Shown piece after piece: positions 1 through 12,500 of a stretch of 64,000 nt of DNA. A program made the position numbers and the translations under genes. This DNA comes from Lepas anatifera. Lineage: Eukaryota > Arthropoda > Thecostraca > Lepadidae. How positions within the stretch are numbered: position 1 is the stretch's first letter; each line of letters starts with the position of its first letter. Location of the stretch: the NCBI GenBank assembly GCA_034440635.1, contig JAOTON010000477.1, forward strand, positions 75,001 to 139,000, in the 5' to 3' direction. The notes below the pieces were generated by a model, which saw only the letters and a list, made by a program, of their open reading frames with translations, searched no databases and had not been told where the DNA came from.

Positions 1-840
1 GGTGACACTCAAAGCCAAACAAATAATGGATGAATGTTTATAAAGACAAAGGATGGGGCCTTATAAAACTAAGTAACTAATAAGAGAGGCTTTGTGTGGG
101 TAGGGATGAGTGTATTCTTCTTCCTGGTATAATGTGGATTTGTGCGAATTTTAGCCGGCTGGCAGTGTGAAAATTTTGGATAGCTGGTGTGATTCATCTG
201 ACCTGCCGCCATACTTTAAAGACTGGCCTCACCAGATATATCCAGCAACATATTGCACAGTTTCGGAATCCTTGTGAATGTACCCCTTTTGACAGTGTTG
301 ACTCTCGCATAAGACACAGGAAATAAACCCTACCACACAACATTTGGGAAAGAACGGCAAGTGGAAACTTGTTCAAAAGAAAGGCTAATCTAAAATAAGA
401 CGTCCACTTTCCTGAAATATTTTCTATAGAAATGGTACATTTTCAGAATCAGCAAGACACCCGCTTTCTATTCAGCGAGGTCCTGTAGCGCCACTCCCAC
501 TTGAGCCCCGATTTTCAACACTTACTTAACCTAAACGTCGTAATCGCGCGCCGTCCATCGCCGTAAATAAACAACACCGGAAATGACGAAAGACAATGGC
601 GGCTGATCGTCAGTCAGCTGATGGAAACCATTGGTACCTTTGTACCAGAGGTAAAGCACCGTTGTGAAAGAGTATCAAATTTGCATTAACTTTATTTGAG
701 AATCGGGACTGCACACACACAGGTGAGTCCTGAGGAGGCCTAGCCTTTGATGGCGAAGCCGCCCAGCTGAGGCCGATGAAGGCGATGGTCGGCGCCGCAG
801 GCTAGGTTAATACCAAGCCAGAGCCAGGCTGCAAAACGTG
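1..840. other. Unassigned 5' stretch with one possible first exon
   Basis: No gene is recognised. The only coding-like signal is on the plus strand at 596-650. An ATG in a good context (ACAATGGCGG) opens 18 codons (MAADRQSADGNHWYLCTR) and runs directly into a donor-like AGAG|GTAAAG. This could be a first coding exon, but no matching second exon was found and the peptide is not recognised. The sequence from about 820 onward belongs to the dispersed repeat described next. Confidence 0.2.
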
Positions 841-2098
841 ACAGGCAACTCGACGAGGCGCTTGGGGCAGCCCAAAGTCTGCCCCAATTGGGGCAGACAT
901 TTGGTTGCTGGGGCAGACTCCTCCAACAGGGGGAGGATAATTTTTCACCAATAAAAGTTTTATATACTCCATTTTAAACTAAACACCCAGAAATGAAATA
1001 AAACTGTGCATCCGACCCAACGAGGACAACATACCCACAACCTTCCATGTACCAAAGCAATAGAAGCTAACATGCAGCAGCTATCTTGCATTCATGATGC
1101 ACGATTTCAAAGATACTTTTATCCAAAGGTATGTTTAAGAGCGAAGTCGTTTCCCCTAGTGAGATCATTTGCCCCTGCTTTCAAGCCGTATTATCGATGC
1201 TTTAAAAAATATTTCAAATGATAACTATATTCAAAAAGAATTTGTATTTTGTTCCACAGATAAAGCATTTTGTTTCCTTTTGTTTTCTCTTATTTGCATG
1301 AAAGCATCACAAAATTTGGAATATTTTTACAAGACCCAGGTGAAGAAAGATCCTCTTACGCCTGTGTGCTGTCACATCATGGACTGGCATTCGTTCTTGG
1401 GAGGGACTGGCATAATTTGCCAAACTTTAGCAATCAAAACATAGCGGAGGAAAGGCAAAGAACTACTTACAGGAAAATTGTATTTCGAGTTTAGATTATT
1501 TTATGCAACTAAAAGTATGTTTAGATTACAAATTTAGAAAATAAATACAAATTTAGCTTCTGAAAGGCCCCCATTTCCTGATTTTAACATTGACTTCCAG
1601 ACAGGGGTGTCGCCATGGGGGGGGCAGGGGGCATGACCCCCACTTTTTGGCCAAAAATTTCCTGATCTCAGTCAAAATGGGAGAAAACCGGACATTAACA
1701 TAACCAGCCGCTGCAGAAGGCAACGAGGAGCCCAAATTCGAACATTATTTGGTCCTAACGTGGAAAGTATTTTGTCAGTGTCAGTTTGAAGTTTGGCTGC
1801 CCTCCTCCCACTTTTTTCGCCAGTAGCAACGCTTATGCTTTCGGAAACTTTTCGTGAATTAGAAAATTTCCTTTATGTGATCTATTTTAAAGCATATTTC
1901 ACTTGATCAGAAATATAACACCTTTGAGACAAATTAGACAAAATTTTCAAGCACGAGTTAAACTGATGATTGTGGTTTCTTTAAATTATTTTTTCTTCTT
2001 ACCTCGGTGACTACTCGGACTGACTTCTGCCCCCAGTATTATTTCCTGCCCCAGTAGCCTCCCTCTGCCCCAAGCACGACCAAAAGATGCCCCAAATG
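830..2098. repeat. Dispersed repeat, copy A (interrupted)
   Basis: This stretch is homologous to 3914-5390. Shared blocks include a run rich in TTGGGGCAG and CTGCCCCAA words (about 865-925), the AAATGAAATAAAAC block near 990, the CAGCAGCTATCTTGCATTCATG block near 1075, and the closing ACCAAAAGATGCCCCAAA near 2080. About 240 bp near 1600-1840 belong to a different family and appear to have inserted into this copy. No intact protein is encoded. The clear copy structure and inverted ends seen in copy B suggest a non-autonomous DNA element. Confidence 0.6.
1600..1840. repeat. Dispersed repeat shared with 17690-17890
   Basis: The block containing CTGATCTCAGTCAAAAT, then AACCAGCCGCTGC and AAGGCAACGAGGAGCCCAAA, recurs in the same orientation at about 17690-17890 with scattered differences. 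It is bounded by C-rich sequence (ACCCCCACTTTTT) and ends near GCAACGCTTATG. It is a small transposable-element fragment of unidentified family. The short minus-strand reading frame through it is not treated as a gene. Confidence 0.6.
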
Positions 2099-2910
2099 TG
2101 CAGGAGGTACAATTGACAGCACTATATTCTCAGCTTCAGCCGGCTATGTCGTCGCATCAAGAGCACCCTCCGCTGCCGCCTGCACTCAGCGGTGTGCAGG
2201 GGGCGGCCACCAGCGACGACTGGAGGCACTTGGCTGCACTGCCAGCCCTCTTGAACTGCCCTCCTCTCTGCCGGCACATGCCGACCTGAATGTGACCTGC
2301 CGTCCTGCGGTGCGTACCGTCGGCGACAGGCTCATGTAGAGGCCACCTGAAACTCCAGCCGGCCTTGTCGCTCCGGGAGCTGCCTCCGCGACGACCCTCA
2401 CTCAGCAGTGTGCTGGGGGTGACCACCAGCTACGGCTGGGTGCACCTGGCTGCCTCTGCCTGGCCTTCGTTGGACTCTGCCAGCCCGCCCCGCGCGGCGG
2501 CTGCGGTGTCAAAAGTCCACCAGCACTGTCCATCGCGCGGTCAGGACTGGAGAGTGCAGGAAGTACAATTGACAGCACTATATTCTCAGCTTCAGCCGGC
2601 TATGTCGTCGCATCAAGAGCACCCTCCGCTGCCGCCTGCACTCAGCGGTGTGCAGGGGGCGGCCACCAGCGACGACTGGAGGCACTTGGCTGCACTGCCA
2701 GCCCTCTTGAAGTGCCCTCCTCTCTGCCGGCACATGCCGACCTGAATGTGACCTGCCGTCCTGCGGTGCGTGCCGTCGGCGACAGGCTCATGTAGAGGCC
2801 ACCTGAAACTCTAGCCGGCCTTGTCGCTCCGGGAGCTGCCTCCGCGATGACCCTCGCCCAGCAGTGTGCTGGGGGTGACCACCAGCTGCGGCTGGGTGCA
2901 CCCATCGTCG
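2098..2910. repeat. Direct duplication with a 456 bp offset
   Basis: A roughly 350 bp segment beginning GTACAATTGACAGCAC at 2107 recurs at 2563 with few changes, through GCTGGGGGTGACCACCAGCT near 2410 and 2868. The two copies are separated by about 100 bp of GC-rich linker. Several short frames are open on both strands because the sequence is GC-rich, but none has coding features that survive comparison of the two copies. It may be the internal part of the retroelement whose tail follows. Confidence 0.65.
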
Positions 2911-3059
2911 CCTCGAGAGCTGCGTCTGTGACCGCCCTCTACCAGCGGCATGCTGGGGGCAGCTACTGGCGATGCTGGAGATACCTAGTGCCTCCGCCCG
3001 ACCCTCCAGACTCTCTGCTGCCACGTGCTGGCCTACAGTACGCACCGCTGTCTGGCTCT

Positions 3060-3862
3060 CTTTGGACTCTCAGCCAGCCCACCTTTCTGCTTACTTGTTT
3101 TGTTCTTTTCGTCTTTGGTTCGTTTCCGTTAGTACCTTAATTTGATCTCACCGAGCGCATCTTTTTTTGTTTGCCTGCTTAGATGTGACTTTGCTTTGCT
3201 TGTGTTTTTAGCCTGTTTTTCGTTGTTTTGTTTCCTTTTTGTTCGCACTGATCACATGCTTTTTATTCGCACTGATCACATGCTTTGATTTAATGTTTGA
3301 TAGGTCCCTGGTCTGATTAGGTGCTTGTACTTACTTACTGTTTTTGTTACCTCTACTAATGGTTTTTTTAAAGATTTAATATGTTCAACATATGTGGGCC
3401 CTATACTTATAACTACTTATTACTTAACATTGCTTATTTTGTTGCGTCCCCTGTTTTTGTTTGCTTGTTGTTTTGCTGCTTTGTTTTATTTTGCCTCTTC
3501 AAGTATGTTTTTGGCGTTATTTTTCTGTCCAGTTCGTTCTTTAATGCTCTTCTTGTTTTGTTATGACATGTCAGTCTCTGTTTTGTGTTACTTTTTCTGT
3601 TCATTCCCGCTCCATGATTACTGCCTCATGCCAGGAACTTATGTCTTGTTCATTCTATGTTAAACATTTGCTCTAATCTGATTCTGTTCGCTTACTTCCT
3701 CTTGTTTTATACTGTGTGCCTGTATAGTTCTATTCTGTTGCTCCTTTTTGCTTTGCCTTGTTCATGTATTCTTTTGCTGGTCTCTTTATTTACTTCTATC
3801 CCCTGTCTGTATATAAGAAATGAAATAAAAAAGTTGATGATGATGATGATGATGAAAATCGG
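3060..3862 (+). mobile_element. T-rich stretch ending in a (TGA)n tail, possible retroelement 3' end
   Basis: About 750 bp of very T-rich plus-strand sequence ends in ATGAAATAAAAAAGT followed by a run of TGA triplets at about 3835-3856. A T-rich 3' untranslated region closed by a short simple-sequence tail is typical of several non-LTR retrotransposon clades. The hydrophobic reading frames across 3325-3878 reflect T-rich codons and are not convincing proteins. No reverse transcriptase or endonuclease is present, so if this is a retroelement it is a 5'-truncated copy. Confidence 0.4.
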
Positions 3863-3913
3863 TAGGTCTGGCTTTTGAGCTGCCCCAACGAGATCTCATC
3901 GAAATTGCAACGC

Positions 3914-5433
3914 CCAGTCTGCAGAACGTGGCAGGCGACTCGACGAGGCGCTTGGGGCAGTTTCCAAAGCCTGCCCCAATTGGGGCAGAAATTTGGATGC
4001 TGGGGCAGACTCCTCAAACGGGGGAGAGGGTATTTTCAACGATGTTTTATCTACTCCATTTTAAATGAAACACCCAGAAATGAAATAAAACCGTCCATCC
4101 AACCCGACGATGACAACGCACTCACGACCAAGGCCTTTAAATGTAGAGGTAGAACGCTCCGCTCTCAAAAAATGGCAACCTCTTTTTTAGAAACTTTTAC
4201 GTTTGTGACGTCAGCGATTGCTCTCGAGGTGGAGCCGCCCATTCATTGGATGAAAATCGGCTACGGATCGTGGGATCTTTGTACGGTTTCAACATGCATC
4301 TGGCGAGGGGCAGACACAGGATTCATTACCCCACGCTCACAAAAAAGCAGTATTATTGCCCCTAACACGCAAACTATCTGCTGAGCCCCGTCTTCTTCCA
4401 TACACAGCGGCTATGCGTTGCTATGCATTTCTAGGCGATTGCTGACGTCATCGCCGTGTCGAATGCCAGATTTGCAGTTGCCATTTTGGCCTATGCTAAA
4501 AAGCCGGAGCGCAACCCCCTGCTCACGACCCTCCACACACAGCAGCAGCTATCTTGCATTCATGATGCACGATTTCAAGCATACTTTCATTCAAAGGTAC
4601 ATTTACAAGCAAGTCTTTTCCCCTAAAGACGTCATTTGCCACTGCTTTCACCCCATATAATCAAAACCTTTAAAAAATATTTCTATTGATAACTAAATTC
4701 GATAAAAAATAATTTTTTTCCACAGCTAAACCATTTTTTCCCCTTCCGTTTTCTCGCATTTGCATGAAAGCATTACAAAATTTGGAATAATTTCAAAAGA
4801 CCCAAGCGAAGAAAGACTCCCGTACACTCGTGTGACGTCACATCACTGACGGGCATTTGTTCTTGGGGGAGGGGGATTTTCTTTTGAACGGTGGACCATT
4901 TGAGAGGTGGACCCTTTGAACAGTGGACCTTTTGACATGGCCCGGCCTTTGGCGATCAAAACATAGCAGAGGAAATGCAAAAAACTATATACAGGGAAAT
5001 TTTATTTTGAGTTTTGAGATTGTTTTTTGTAAATAGAACTAGGTTTAGATTACAAATGTAGAAATAAAATATAAACTTAGCTTTAGAAAGGCGTCCGTTG
5101 CCTGACTTTTTATTCACTTCCAGGAACTTTACGTCTATTAAAATTTCCTTTGCTTGGTATCTTTTATACCTATTTCTCTCCATGACAAATATGACGTTTT
5201 TGCGACAATTCAGCCTTTACAGCGCAACTTTAACTAATGATTGTCGTTTCTTTTCATTATTTTTTCTTCTTCCCTTGGTGATTGCCCGGACCGACTGCTG
5301 CCCCAAGTACTAGTTCCTGCCCCAAGAGCCCCCTCTGCCCCAAGATCGACCAAAAGCTGCCCCAAATCGGCACGTCTGCCCCGAGGCTGCCCCAACGAGA
5401 TCTCGTCGAAATCTGCCACGTTCTGCAGACTGG
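3914..5433. mobile_element. Dispersed repeat, copy B, with 21 bp terminal inverted repeats
   Basis: The left end (3914-3934, starting CCAGTCTGCAGAACG) and right end (5413-5433, ending TTCTGCAGACTGG) are perfect reverse complements over 21 bp. Immediately outside the left end and just inside the right end lie direct copies of GCTGCCCCAACGAGATCTC (3880s and 5390s). The interior matches copy A at about 830-2098. No transposase frame is visible, so this is best read as a non-autonomous inverted-repeat element of about 1.5 kb; the superfamily cannot be assigned. Confidence 0.55.
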
Positions 5434-6285
5434 TGCAACGTTCTGCAGATTGGAGCCAGAGGCTTGGTGCGCTGCAGGTCAGCTCACTAAATCAAGACAT
5501 GGTTGGGTTAAGTTAAGTCAGGATGAAGGACCGCCATTTGAGGAAGGGGGTGTAGGTCGGGAAAAATCATAACATATTGTTTCTTTAAAGAAAATCAGCT
5601 ATAGGCTATAGGCTATTGTAGCTATAAGTGGAACTTCCCAGACTTTCTTGAAACTTCCATGAAAAAAGGAGATTAATTTGCATGTATTCATGAAAGATGA
5701 TCTGGCTTAAACGAAAATAGGTATTAGCGAAAACCCAATTCAAATTAGGTAGCCGTCTGTGGTGGACACGCGGGCGCGCTTCACTTACCTAGTCTTCATC
5801 GAGTGAGGAGTGAATTGAAAATGTAACAGGCTAGATAATGGCAGTACCAAATAGCTTTCGGTCTTAACTTGAATGTAACGCAGTCCTTCGCTGAAACGGC
5901 AAATTTTCGGTTACGGACTCAGAAGAGAAATAGACGCCGCCATTTCTCACAATGCGCCATTTTCATAAAACAACGCTTCAGCCATCACTTCCACTTCCGG
6001 TACTTCTGTCACATTCCGTAGCTGCAGGGCATACAGCTGAGCTAAAGTCACGTGCTACGTTCTCCTTTTTCAGAAATCTACTACCACTTCCAAAATCTAC
6101 CAGCTTGCTTCCAAAACTAAAATCTGCCAATCTGGACGGGGAATTACTAGAGATGACATTTTCTGTGCCCGGTCTGACCCTGCTTGCCGTAGAGAATTAG
6201 ATCACGTTCGATCGATCTGAGGATAGAAATTCGTCGCAACGATCAGATTTTTATGGCACATTTTTTTGTAGGTATTCCACAACAG
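5434..6285. other. Intergenic sequence, nothing recognised
   Basis: No supported gene, RNA or repeat was identified. One plus-strand frame of 82 codons near 5952-6200 has no recognisable motif. The region ends at the TTAA that marks the following mobile element. Confidence 0.5.
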
Positions 6286-7141
6286 TTAACACGCGCATTG
6301 ACGGGGGCGGAACCCGCCTATCCCTCGGGTTTTTTCGGAGACAGCAAAAAGAACGGCGGCGTGTAGCGCCGCCGTACTTTGCATACCTTTTCCCTCATTC
6401 TTTTTACAACCTTGGTCAAAATTTTAAGGTTAGGTCATTTCAGGTCAGGTCACCAGTACAGGTCAAGTGACCTGACCTCAAAAAAGTTTAAGATAGCATA
6501 AGTCGGAACAGGGTAAACTTATCCAATTGAAACTCATATCACACAGTGACCCCACCGAGTTCTTTCAAATACGTTCCGGTATTTCTTATATCGGTGACCT
6601 AAGGTCAGGTACGAGCCATGACCTCTCCATTGGAAATACATGGGAAAATGGTTTTAACGGAAAACTTAGTAATAAATAGAGATAGAGGGTTTATTTTAGC
6701 TGCATTAGATTTGCCTCGTCATTGCAGTTCTAATGATATGCATTTTGCCAAATTTGACCTTGACCTGACCTCAGGTCAGGTCAAATCCTTGGTTTGACCT
6801 AGCAAGGTCATATTATACATCTTTCGATTCGGCTTGCTGCGAGTATTAATATAGTTCAACTCGTTTTGCTCTATATTTACTTGTTCAGATGTAATTGCCG
6901 AAAAACGTCATATACACATTATCCCTATGACGGCATGTTTTGACCTCTAGTGACCTAAAATGTGAACTGACAAAAAATGGTCCAAATATTTTTGATGGAG
7001 AAGTGGATGGGCTGTCCACCGCCGTTTATCGTTTTTTGTTACCTAGCGCGGTCCTCGAGATCTTAGGGGGAGTGAGGGGGGCTGGTACTGCCCCCCACGT
7101 CAAGACAAACGTGGCTCAGACCCCGTCAATGCGCGTGTTAA
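6286..7141. mobile_element. TTAA-flanked non-autonomous element with perfect inverted ends
   Basis: The sequence starts TTAA then CACGCGCATTGACGGGG at 6286-6306 and ends with the exact reverse complement at 7121-7141, again closing on TTAA. TTAA at both outer edges is the signature of piggyBac-type target site choice, although the terminal bases differ from the usual CCC start. The interior has no transposase. It carries a perfect hairpin (ACGGCGGCG TGTAG CGCCGCCGT near 6353-6375) and many AGGTCA/TGACCT words, such as GACCTGACCTCAGGTCAGGT near 6760-6785. A related fragment lies at about 23150-23310. Confidence 0.7.
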
Positions 7142-9410
7142 ACGTCTTGCGCCGCGTATTTTATCTTGCGCAGCGTAAATCGGGTACATCGTGGGTTTAT
7201 ACCTACCTGGTCAGATTACCATAATTTTCATCTCTCTTGCCATTTTCCACAGATCATGCTTGTGGGGAGGTCGGGAGCGTGGGGGAAGTTGATTCCTGGA
7301 TTTTAAGTCTCCCGTCGAGTTTGAGAGACTGGGGTTTTAGGGCACATCAGCTGCTAATGTTACCTGTGTCCCATCGAGTTTGTATAACGTTGCCCGTGCC
7401 AATTCAAGAAATCAAGAGCCCCATGAACTGAGAAGAGGTCTCCATCCGTGGTGAAGGGAACAGACCTCCAAGCCGCCCCTTTGGCAATCACCAGTGTCTA
7501 GCATGCTTCAACCTCCTCCATGGGGGCGCCGGAGACCCCACTCATGGCACAGGAGGCTGCTATGGAATATAAGCTCCCTACGCGCTCCAGAAACCCGAAT
7601 ATAAGCTTCGACGTTTGGAGGACCGCTTCGGATTAAGATTCACACGCCTTCGGGCCACCTTCGCTCAAGCACCTCGAACGCCGTTGCGCTACGAAACTGG
7701 TGCTTGGTGTGCCGATCTGGCCACAGTCAGGAGCAATGTATCATGCCATATATTTGTCATGTTTCCAGCCTTCCACCCATCACGTACTTTCTTTTCGCGA
7801 CCAAAGGCACGATAGCATCAGCTCAACACGCAAATCTATATTTAGCGACAATGGGACTATCGTCACCTCTCCTCCTCTAACGCCAAAAGTGGCATTCACC
7901 CACTTCAAAATCAGACCATTAAAATCATTGGCGACAATGCTTTTCGTGCAGTCTTCCACAATCGACGTTTCTCACACCCCTCCACATTCCAATGTAGGTA
8001 TGTATATTTACCGAAGGGAAAGACGGGGATATGGCACACGCAGTCGCGGATACAAACGAGGTATAGGGGGATCAAGCCTCCCCCGCAATGCCAAGGTGCC
8101 TATAGAAAATGCATACCGGAGGCTGTTCCAAGGTCATGACAAGGGCGGCTCGGGCCTCCTTGTTTCCCCTCACCCAATGGAGTCCTGATCCGCCACTGGG
8201 TGCACATGTTCTGCAAAGTACCTGATCTCCCTACCACTGTTCCCCATTCACCAAACACCGGCCCGACTGCCCCCAAAAGCACAGATTTAGACCCCGTGTC
8301 AAGCGTGGCGCACCGTAAAACGTCTACAGATCATAAGCCGCTCGCTTTCCTGGCTTCTGTACGGGTGGCAACCCACCTATCGTAATCACAGCAAACGATA
8401 ACTCTACTTGTCTTTGGCTGAAGAGCCTCAATCGTCAGATATTTAAGCCCATTTGAACATGGGGACACTCTTCAAAATCACCTTTGTCCACACACCAAAT
8501 GACGTTAGCAACAGGCTAAGCTCATATCAATGACACTCACCGTCCTCCCCTCGGATCCACAGAATTTCATCCATGATTGGTCAAATCATTACTCAATCTC
8601 ACAATGAGCCCATGTTTCTAAGAAATCATTTTACACTCGAAAATATATCACGCTAAGCTTGAGCAAGAGTAATATCGGATCAATTTGAAGACATCATCTT
8701 TACAATGCACATTAGGTTTGACTTTGCTGCGTAAGAGAAAAATTTAACCGTAATACTACCCAAACTTTATACCCCGACCTATATCATCGCTTACAACAGT
8801 CATCGCTTTAAAGGTTGTTAGAGTCGGTCGTCCACCCACTCTGAACCATCCCCAGGCTGAAACAATACTGACAGGGAGCAACAAGCTCGTCCTCGACCAC
8901 CACATGCAGTCAGTGCTCTTCAAACAAGGCAGTGCAAACAGGGGCAGAGATGGGGGAGGGAGTGGGGGATTCAAACCCCCATCCTCGAAATTTCTGGGTG
9001 CCCATAGTAATCACATAGTAAGATGTTGTTCGAGGTGAAGGCGCGTAGCGTTGAGTCTCCCAACCCCCACCCGAAATGAAAGCCTGGTCCGCCACTGGCT
9101 GGAAGACTAGACAGGTGGGTGATAGAAGAGCGGCTGGCCATGGGCGACACGATTTGTGAATGACAATCATCTTCGTCATCAAAACGGCACTAGGTCAATG
9201 CGTCAGACACATGGGTAGAAAATAGATCACACCCACACATTAATAAATCCTACTGACCGTGTCACCGATATCACAAATCACACCTGGCTGGAGATCATGT
9301 TCTTGGCTCGATGGACGACTCGGTCAGGCAAACTGACAAGCCCGTTGGCTTCCATAATTCGGGGGTCACCTCAGTCAGCCGAATGCAATTGTCTACAGCG
9401 GCGTCGGCCG
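7142..9410. other. Intergenic sequence with small MITE-like remnants
   Basis: No gene is supported. Two stretches, about 8040-8199 and 8930-9102, are bounded by TCCGCCACTGG-type ends (GATCCGCCACTGG at 8187-8199, GGTCCGCCACTGG near 9087) and have C/G-run interiors. These are the hallmarks of the short GGCGGATCC-ended element found intact at 27254-27510 and 58448-58686. The frames at 7615-8188 cross unlike sequence and have no recognisable domain. The EndoG stop codon lies at 9411, so its 3' untranslated region should occupy part of this stretch; no clear minus-strand AATAAA was seen close by. Confidence 0.45.
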
Positions 9411-9515
9411 CTAGAACCACGTGGTCTTCGCTCCGTTGACACGCTTCAGCCGACTGCGGTCCATCTTGTCGAAGAAGAGGAGGCCCGCCGACCGCTCTAT
9501 AACGTCCGGGGGTAC
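9411..9515 (-). CDS. EndoG: EndoG exon 6 (C-terminus and stop)
   Basis: After an acceptor CTGGCCAG|GTACCC, 34 codons read VPPDVIERSAGLLFFDKMDR and continue to a TAG at 9411-9413. The IERxxGLLFF pattern is the conserved C-terminal end of EndoG proteins. It joins exon 5 in phase 0, giving FL|VPP as in other family members. Confidence 0.9.
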   Translation of the reverse strand, partial: VPPDVIERSAGLLFFDKMDRSRLKRVNGAKTTWF

Positions 9516-12500
9516 CTGGCCAGCGGTCACGGCTCAGCGTTACGGCAGGCTCGGGAACGGCACTGAAAACGTCTGAAAAAATACAGATTCCACGAAGTTT
9601 CGGGTGGCTGCTGATCAAAGCCCAGCCGACCAGATTTCATCCGAAACCACTGAGGAAGTTATAAACAGCAGGCTTACTAATCGACCAGGATAACAAGGCA
9701 CTTAATTAACGCTTATATATATCGAAAATTCCGTTAAGACCTGGCAAAGCCTTATGGTTAAACTCACCAGGAAGGTTGCGATAGGCGTTTCGTTGGGGAT
9801 GGCCTGGTTGGGCATCACGTACGCCTCCATCTCGAGCGCGCCAGAGCCGGTCTCCCCCACCACCACCTTGTAGAAGTGGGTGGGCACAGCCACCTGTTGT
9901 TTTCCGATGACCTCGTAGCTGACGCGGAGCCTGCCGTCCATCTCCCGCCTGAGGCACCCGGACGGGGTCAGACAGGTCACCCTGACCTTGGGCAGGGTCA
10001 GACAGGTCACCCTGGCCTTGGGCAAGGTCAGACAGGTCACCCTAATCTTGGGCAAGGTCAGAAAGATCATCCTGGCCTTGGGCGGGGTCAGACAGGTCAC
10101 CCTGGCCTTGGGCGGGGTCAGACACGTCACCCTGGCCTTAGACGGGGTCCGACAGGTTACCCCGGCCTTGGGCGGGTCCGACAGGTTACCCTGACCTTGG
10201 GCAGGGTCAGACAGGTCACCCTGGCCTTGGACGGGGTCAGACAGGTCACCCTGGCCTTGGGCGGGGTCCGACAGGTTACCCCGGCCTTGGGCGGGGTCAG
10301 ACAGGTCACCCTGGCCTTGGACGGGGTCAGACGTCACCCTGGCCTTGGGCGGGGTTTGACAGGTCACCCTGGTCTTAGATAGGGCTGGCAAACAATTACG
10401 AAAGGAGGCCGAGGCTAATCGAAGACATTGCACGGTGCATCACGGAAAGGTGCAATTCGGCTGATGTAAAAGCGTACCGTATTCATGGATATTAAATTCA
10501 CAGAGATTTTGGTTGCACTACAGCTTCCTTTGTGACTAGGGCACTTCTTTGTTAAGGGTGCATTAGTCTATCACAATATCCATCAATGTCTTAATTGAAA
10601 CACACGAATAAACAACAAAACCATGAATATCCTGAATCTAAAAATCAGGCTAGCTCGTTTCAGTATGACATCAATTTAATTGATACGGCAGAACCAAAAT
10701 GTTCCTATAAAAATGGTAAATCATGTCTGTACAAAACAAATTGATGAATGGCTTATAATTTGATGCATTACTCCACGAACATCAGGACCAAATGACATGC
10801 GAACTCGTATGCAAGTTGTTCCTTTTCTTAAAAGAAATACGTACAAGTTAAATAAAATATAATTTCACGCAAATTACCTTAAAATACAGCACAGTATCCA
10901 TTCAAAAAATGAAATTAAAAATACAAGAACGGAAGATTCTTACGTACATTTTAGATAGTTTCTCCGCATTACTACTGCATGGCTACACAAACACCCATAC
11001 TCATAGAGACACCATCAGTCATTGTATTTTCTCCCATATCCGTTGCATGGGATGTGGGTAGCCCACCTGGGTAGGAAGAGCGGACCAGTGCAGACGTAGA
11101 CATTGGGGTAGACTTTGGTGAGTTTTCGGACGTGGATCTCCAGGTCATTCCACTTGTCGCGGTTGAAGCCAACGCCAACCTAAAAAACACAGGCGTTGGA
11201 AAAAGCTACCAGTTCAGCTGAGGAAACGGCGACGAACGGGAAACGCGCCATCAGAATATTAGAGCAGCTTAGGGAAGCAAATGTCAATATCCCGACATTA
11301 AGAGTGTTTCACTTTTATCATGTGTTTTGAACTGAAACAGCAGGTTGGTAGTGTGTCAAGGAACCACACCTGGTATGTGTCATTTCACTCAAAGCTCCCT
11401 GCATTGAATTTCCGCGTAATCTATAATGAGGAAGAAAGGCCCTTAGGCCCGAATTCAACTCCTGGATGATTTTTTTCATTTGGTCACGATAATTTGGTTG
11501 GTCTAAATACTAAGCCCCTTCCATAGTCACTCATTAAAAATACAATGCTAGCGGGTGAGCCATCCTCTATGGAATTTCGGAAGACAACTAGAATTGAGTG
11601 GAAGGGAATCAATGTCGTGCCTGTGAATCATTTTGCAGACGACGAAACCGTTGTCTTCATGACATGACAAGTTGAGAGGAAAATCTATCTTTAGTTACTA
11701 GCGACCTAAGGCGGGAAAAGAGGATTTCCAAATTTTCAGACATCTTTTGCCTACAAAATACACTTTTTTAGATTATAAAAATTGAAACACTGAAAAAGGT
11801 AAAAAGGTCATATCTCGATAGCGCAGGCCAGTTGGCATCTCCAGGGCTGCCCACAGGGATCCCTCGCAGGCCAGCAATAAGTGAGAACGCGCCTTTCACC
11901 GCAATTTAAGTGCAAACGCGCGCCTGGCCTAAGACATAGATTTCGGCTCACAACAATCCTCACTCAAAGGGTCACCGACAGATCAAACCATTTGGAAATG
12001 TCCAGAACCTAATTGGACACTTCCTTGCAGCAATGACGGGAGAGCCCTCCGAGGTCACGTTCACCATTATCGTACAGTTTAACGAAACAAACCAGGCACA
12101 GGAGAAGGAGCGTTTAAAGCATAAAAGCTATAAACATTTCCAGACAAATTTACATACACAACGCAAAAGAGCTAATGCCTAAAACTGCACCATCTCCCCT
12201 CCCGCTGTCTCGACCCCGAGCAGCCCAGTGGTGAGAGCGGGACTGGAGCGTCACCTGGGGCGCCATGTTGGACAGCAGGAAGGTCTCCTGCTGCAGCTCC
12301 TGCGACTGCCGGTGGTTGGCGGCGGCCGCCAGGTGGCCGCGGTCGTACCCGCTGCCCTTGTAGTCGCCGTTCTCCGCCCTGTGAGCACACACACGGCTCG
12401 CTGAAGCCGCACCTTCTGGCCACGCAACAGCTTTGGAACTGACGACGGGGTCGGATTTCAGGGAGGAGGGCGCCTGGTTATCGTCTTTCACAGGGATAAT

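Noticed and set aside
3325..3878. Hydrophobic ORFs that look like membrane proteins
   Set aside because: They arise from very T-rich sequence before a (TGA)n tail, with no consistent start or homology.
9702..10433. 243-codon minus-strand and 168-codon plus-strand ORFs
   Set aside because: Both depend on the 30 bp minisatellite; only the short EndoG exon 5 part of the minus-strand frame is real.
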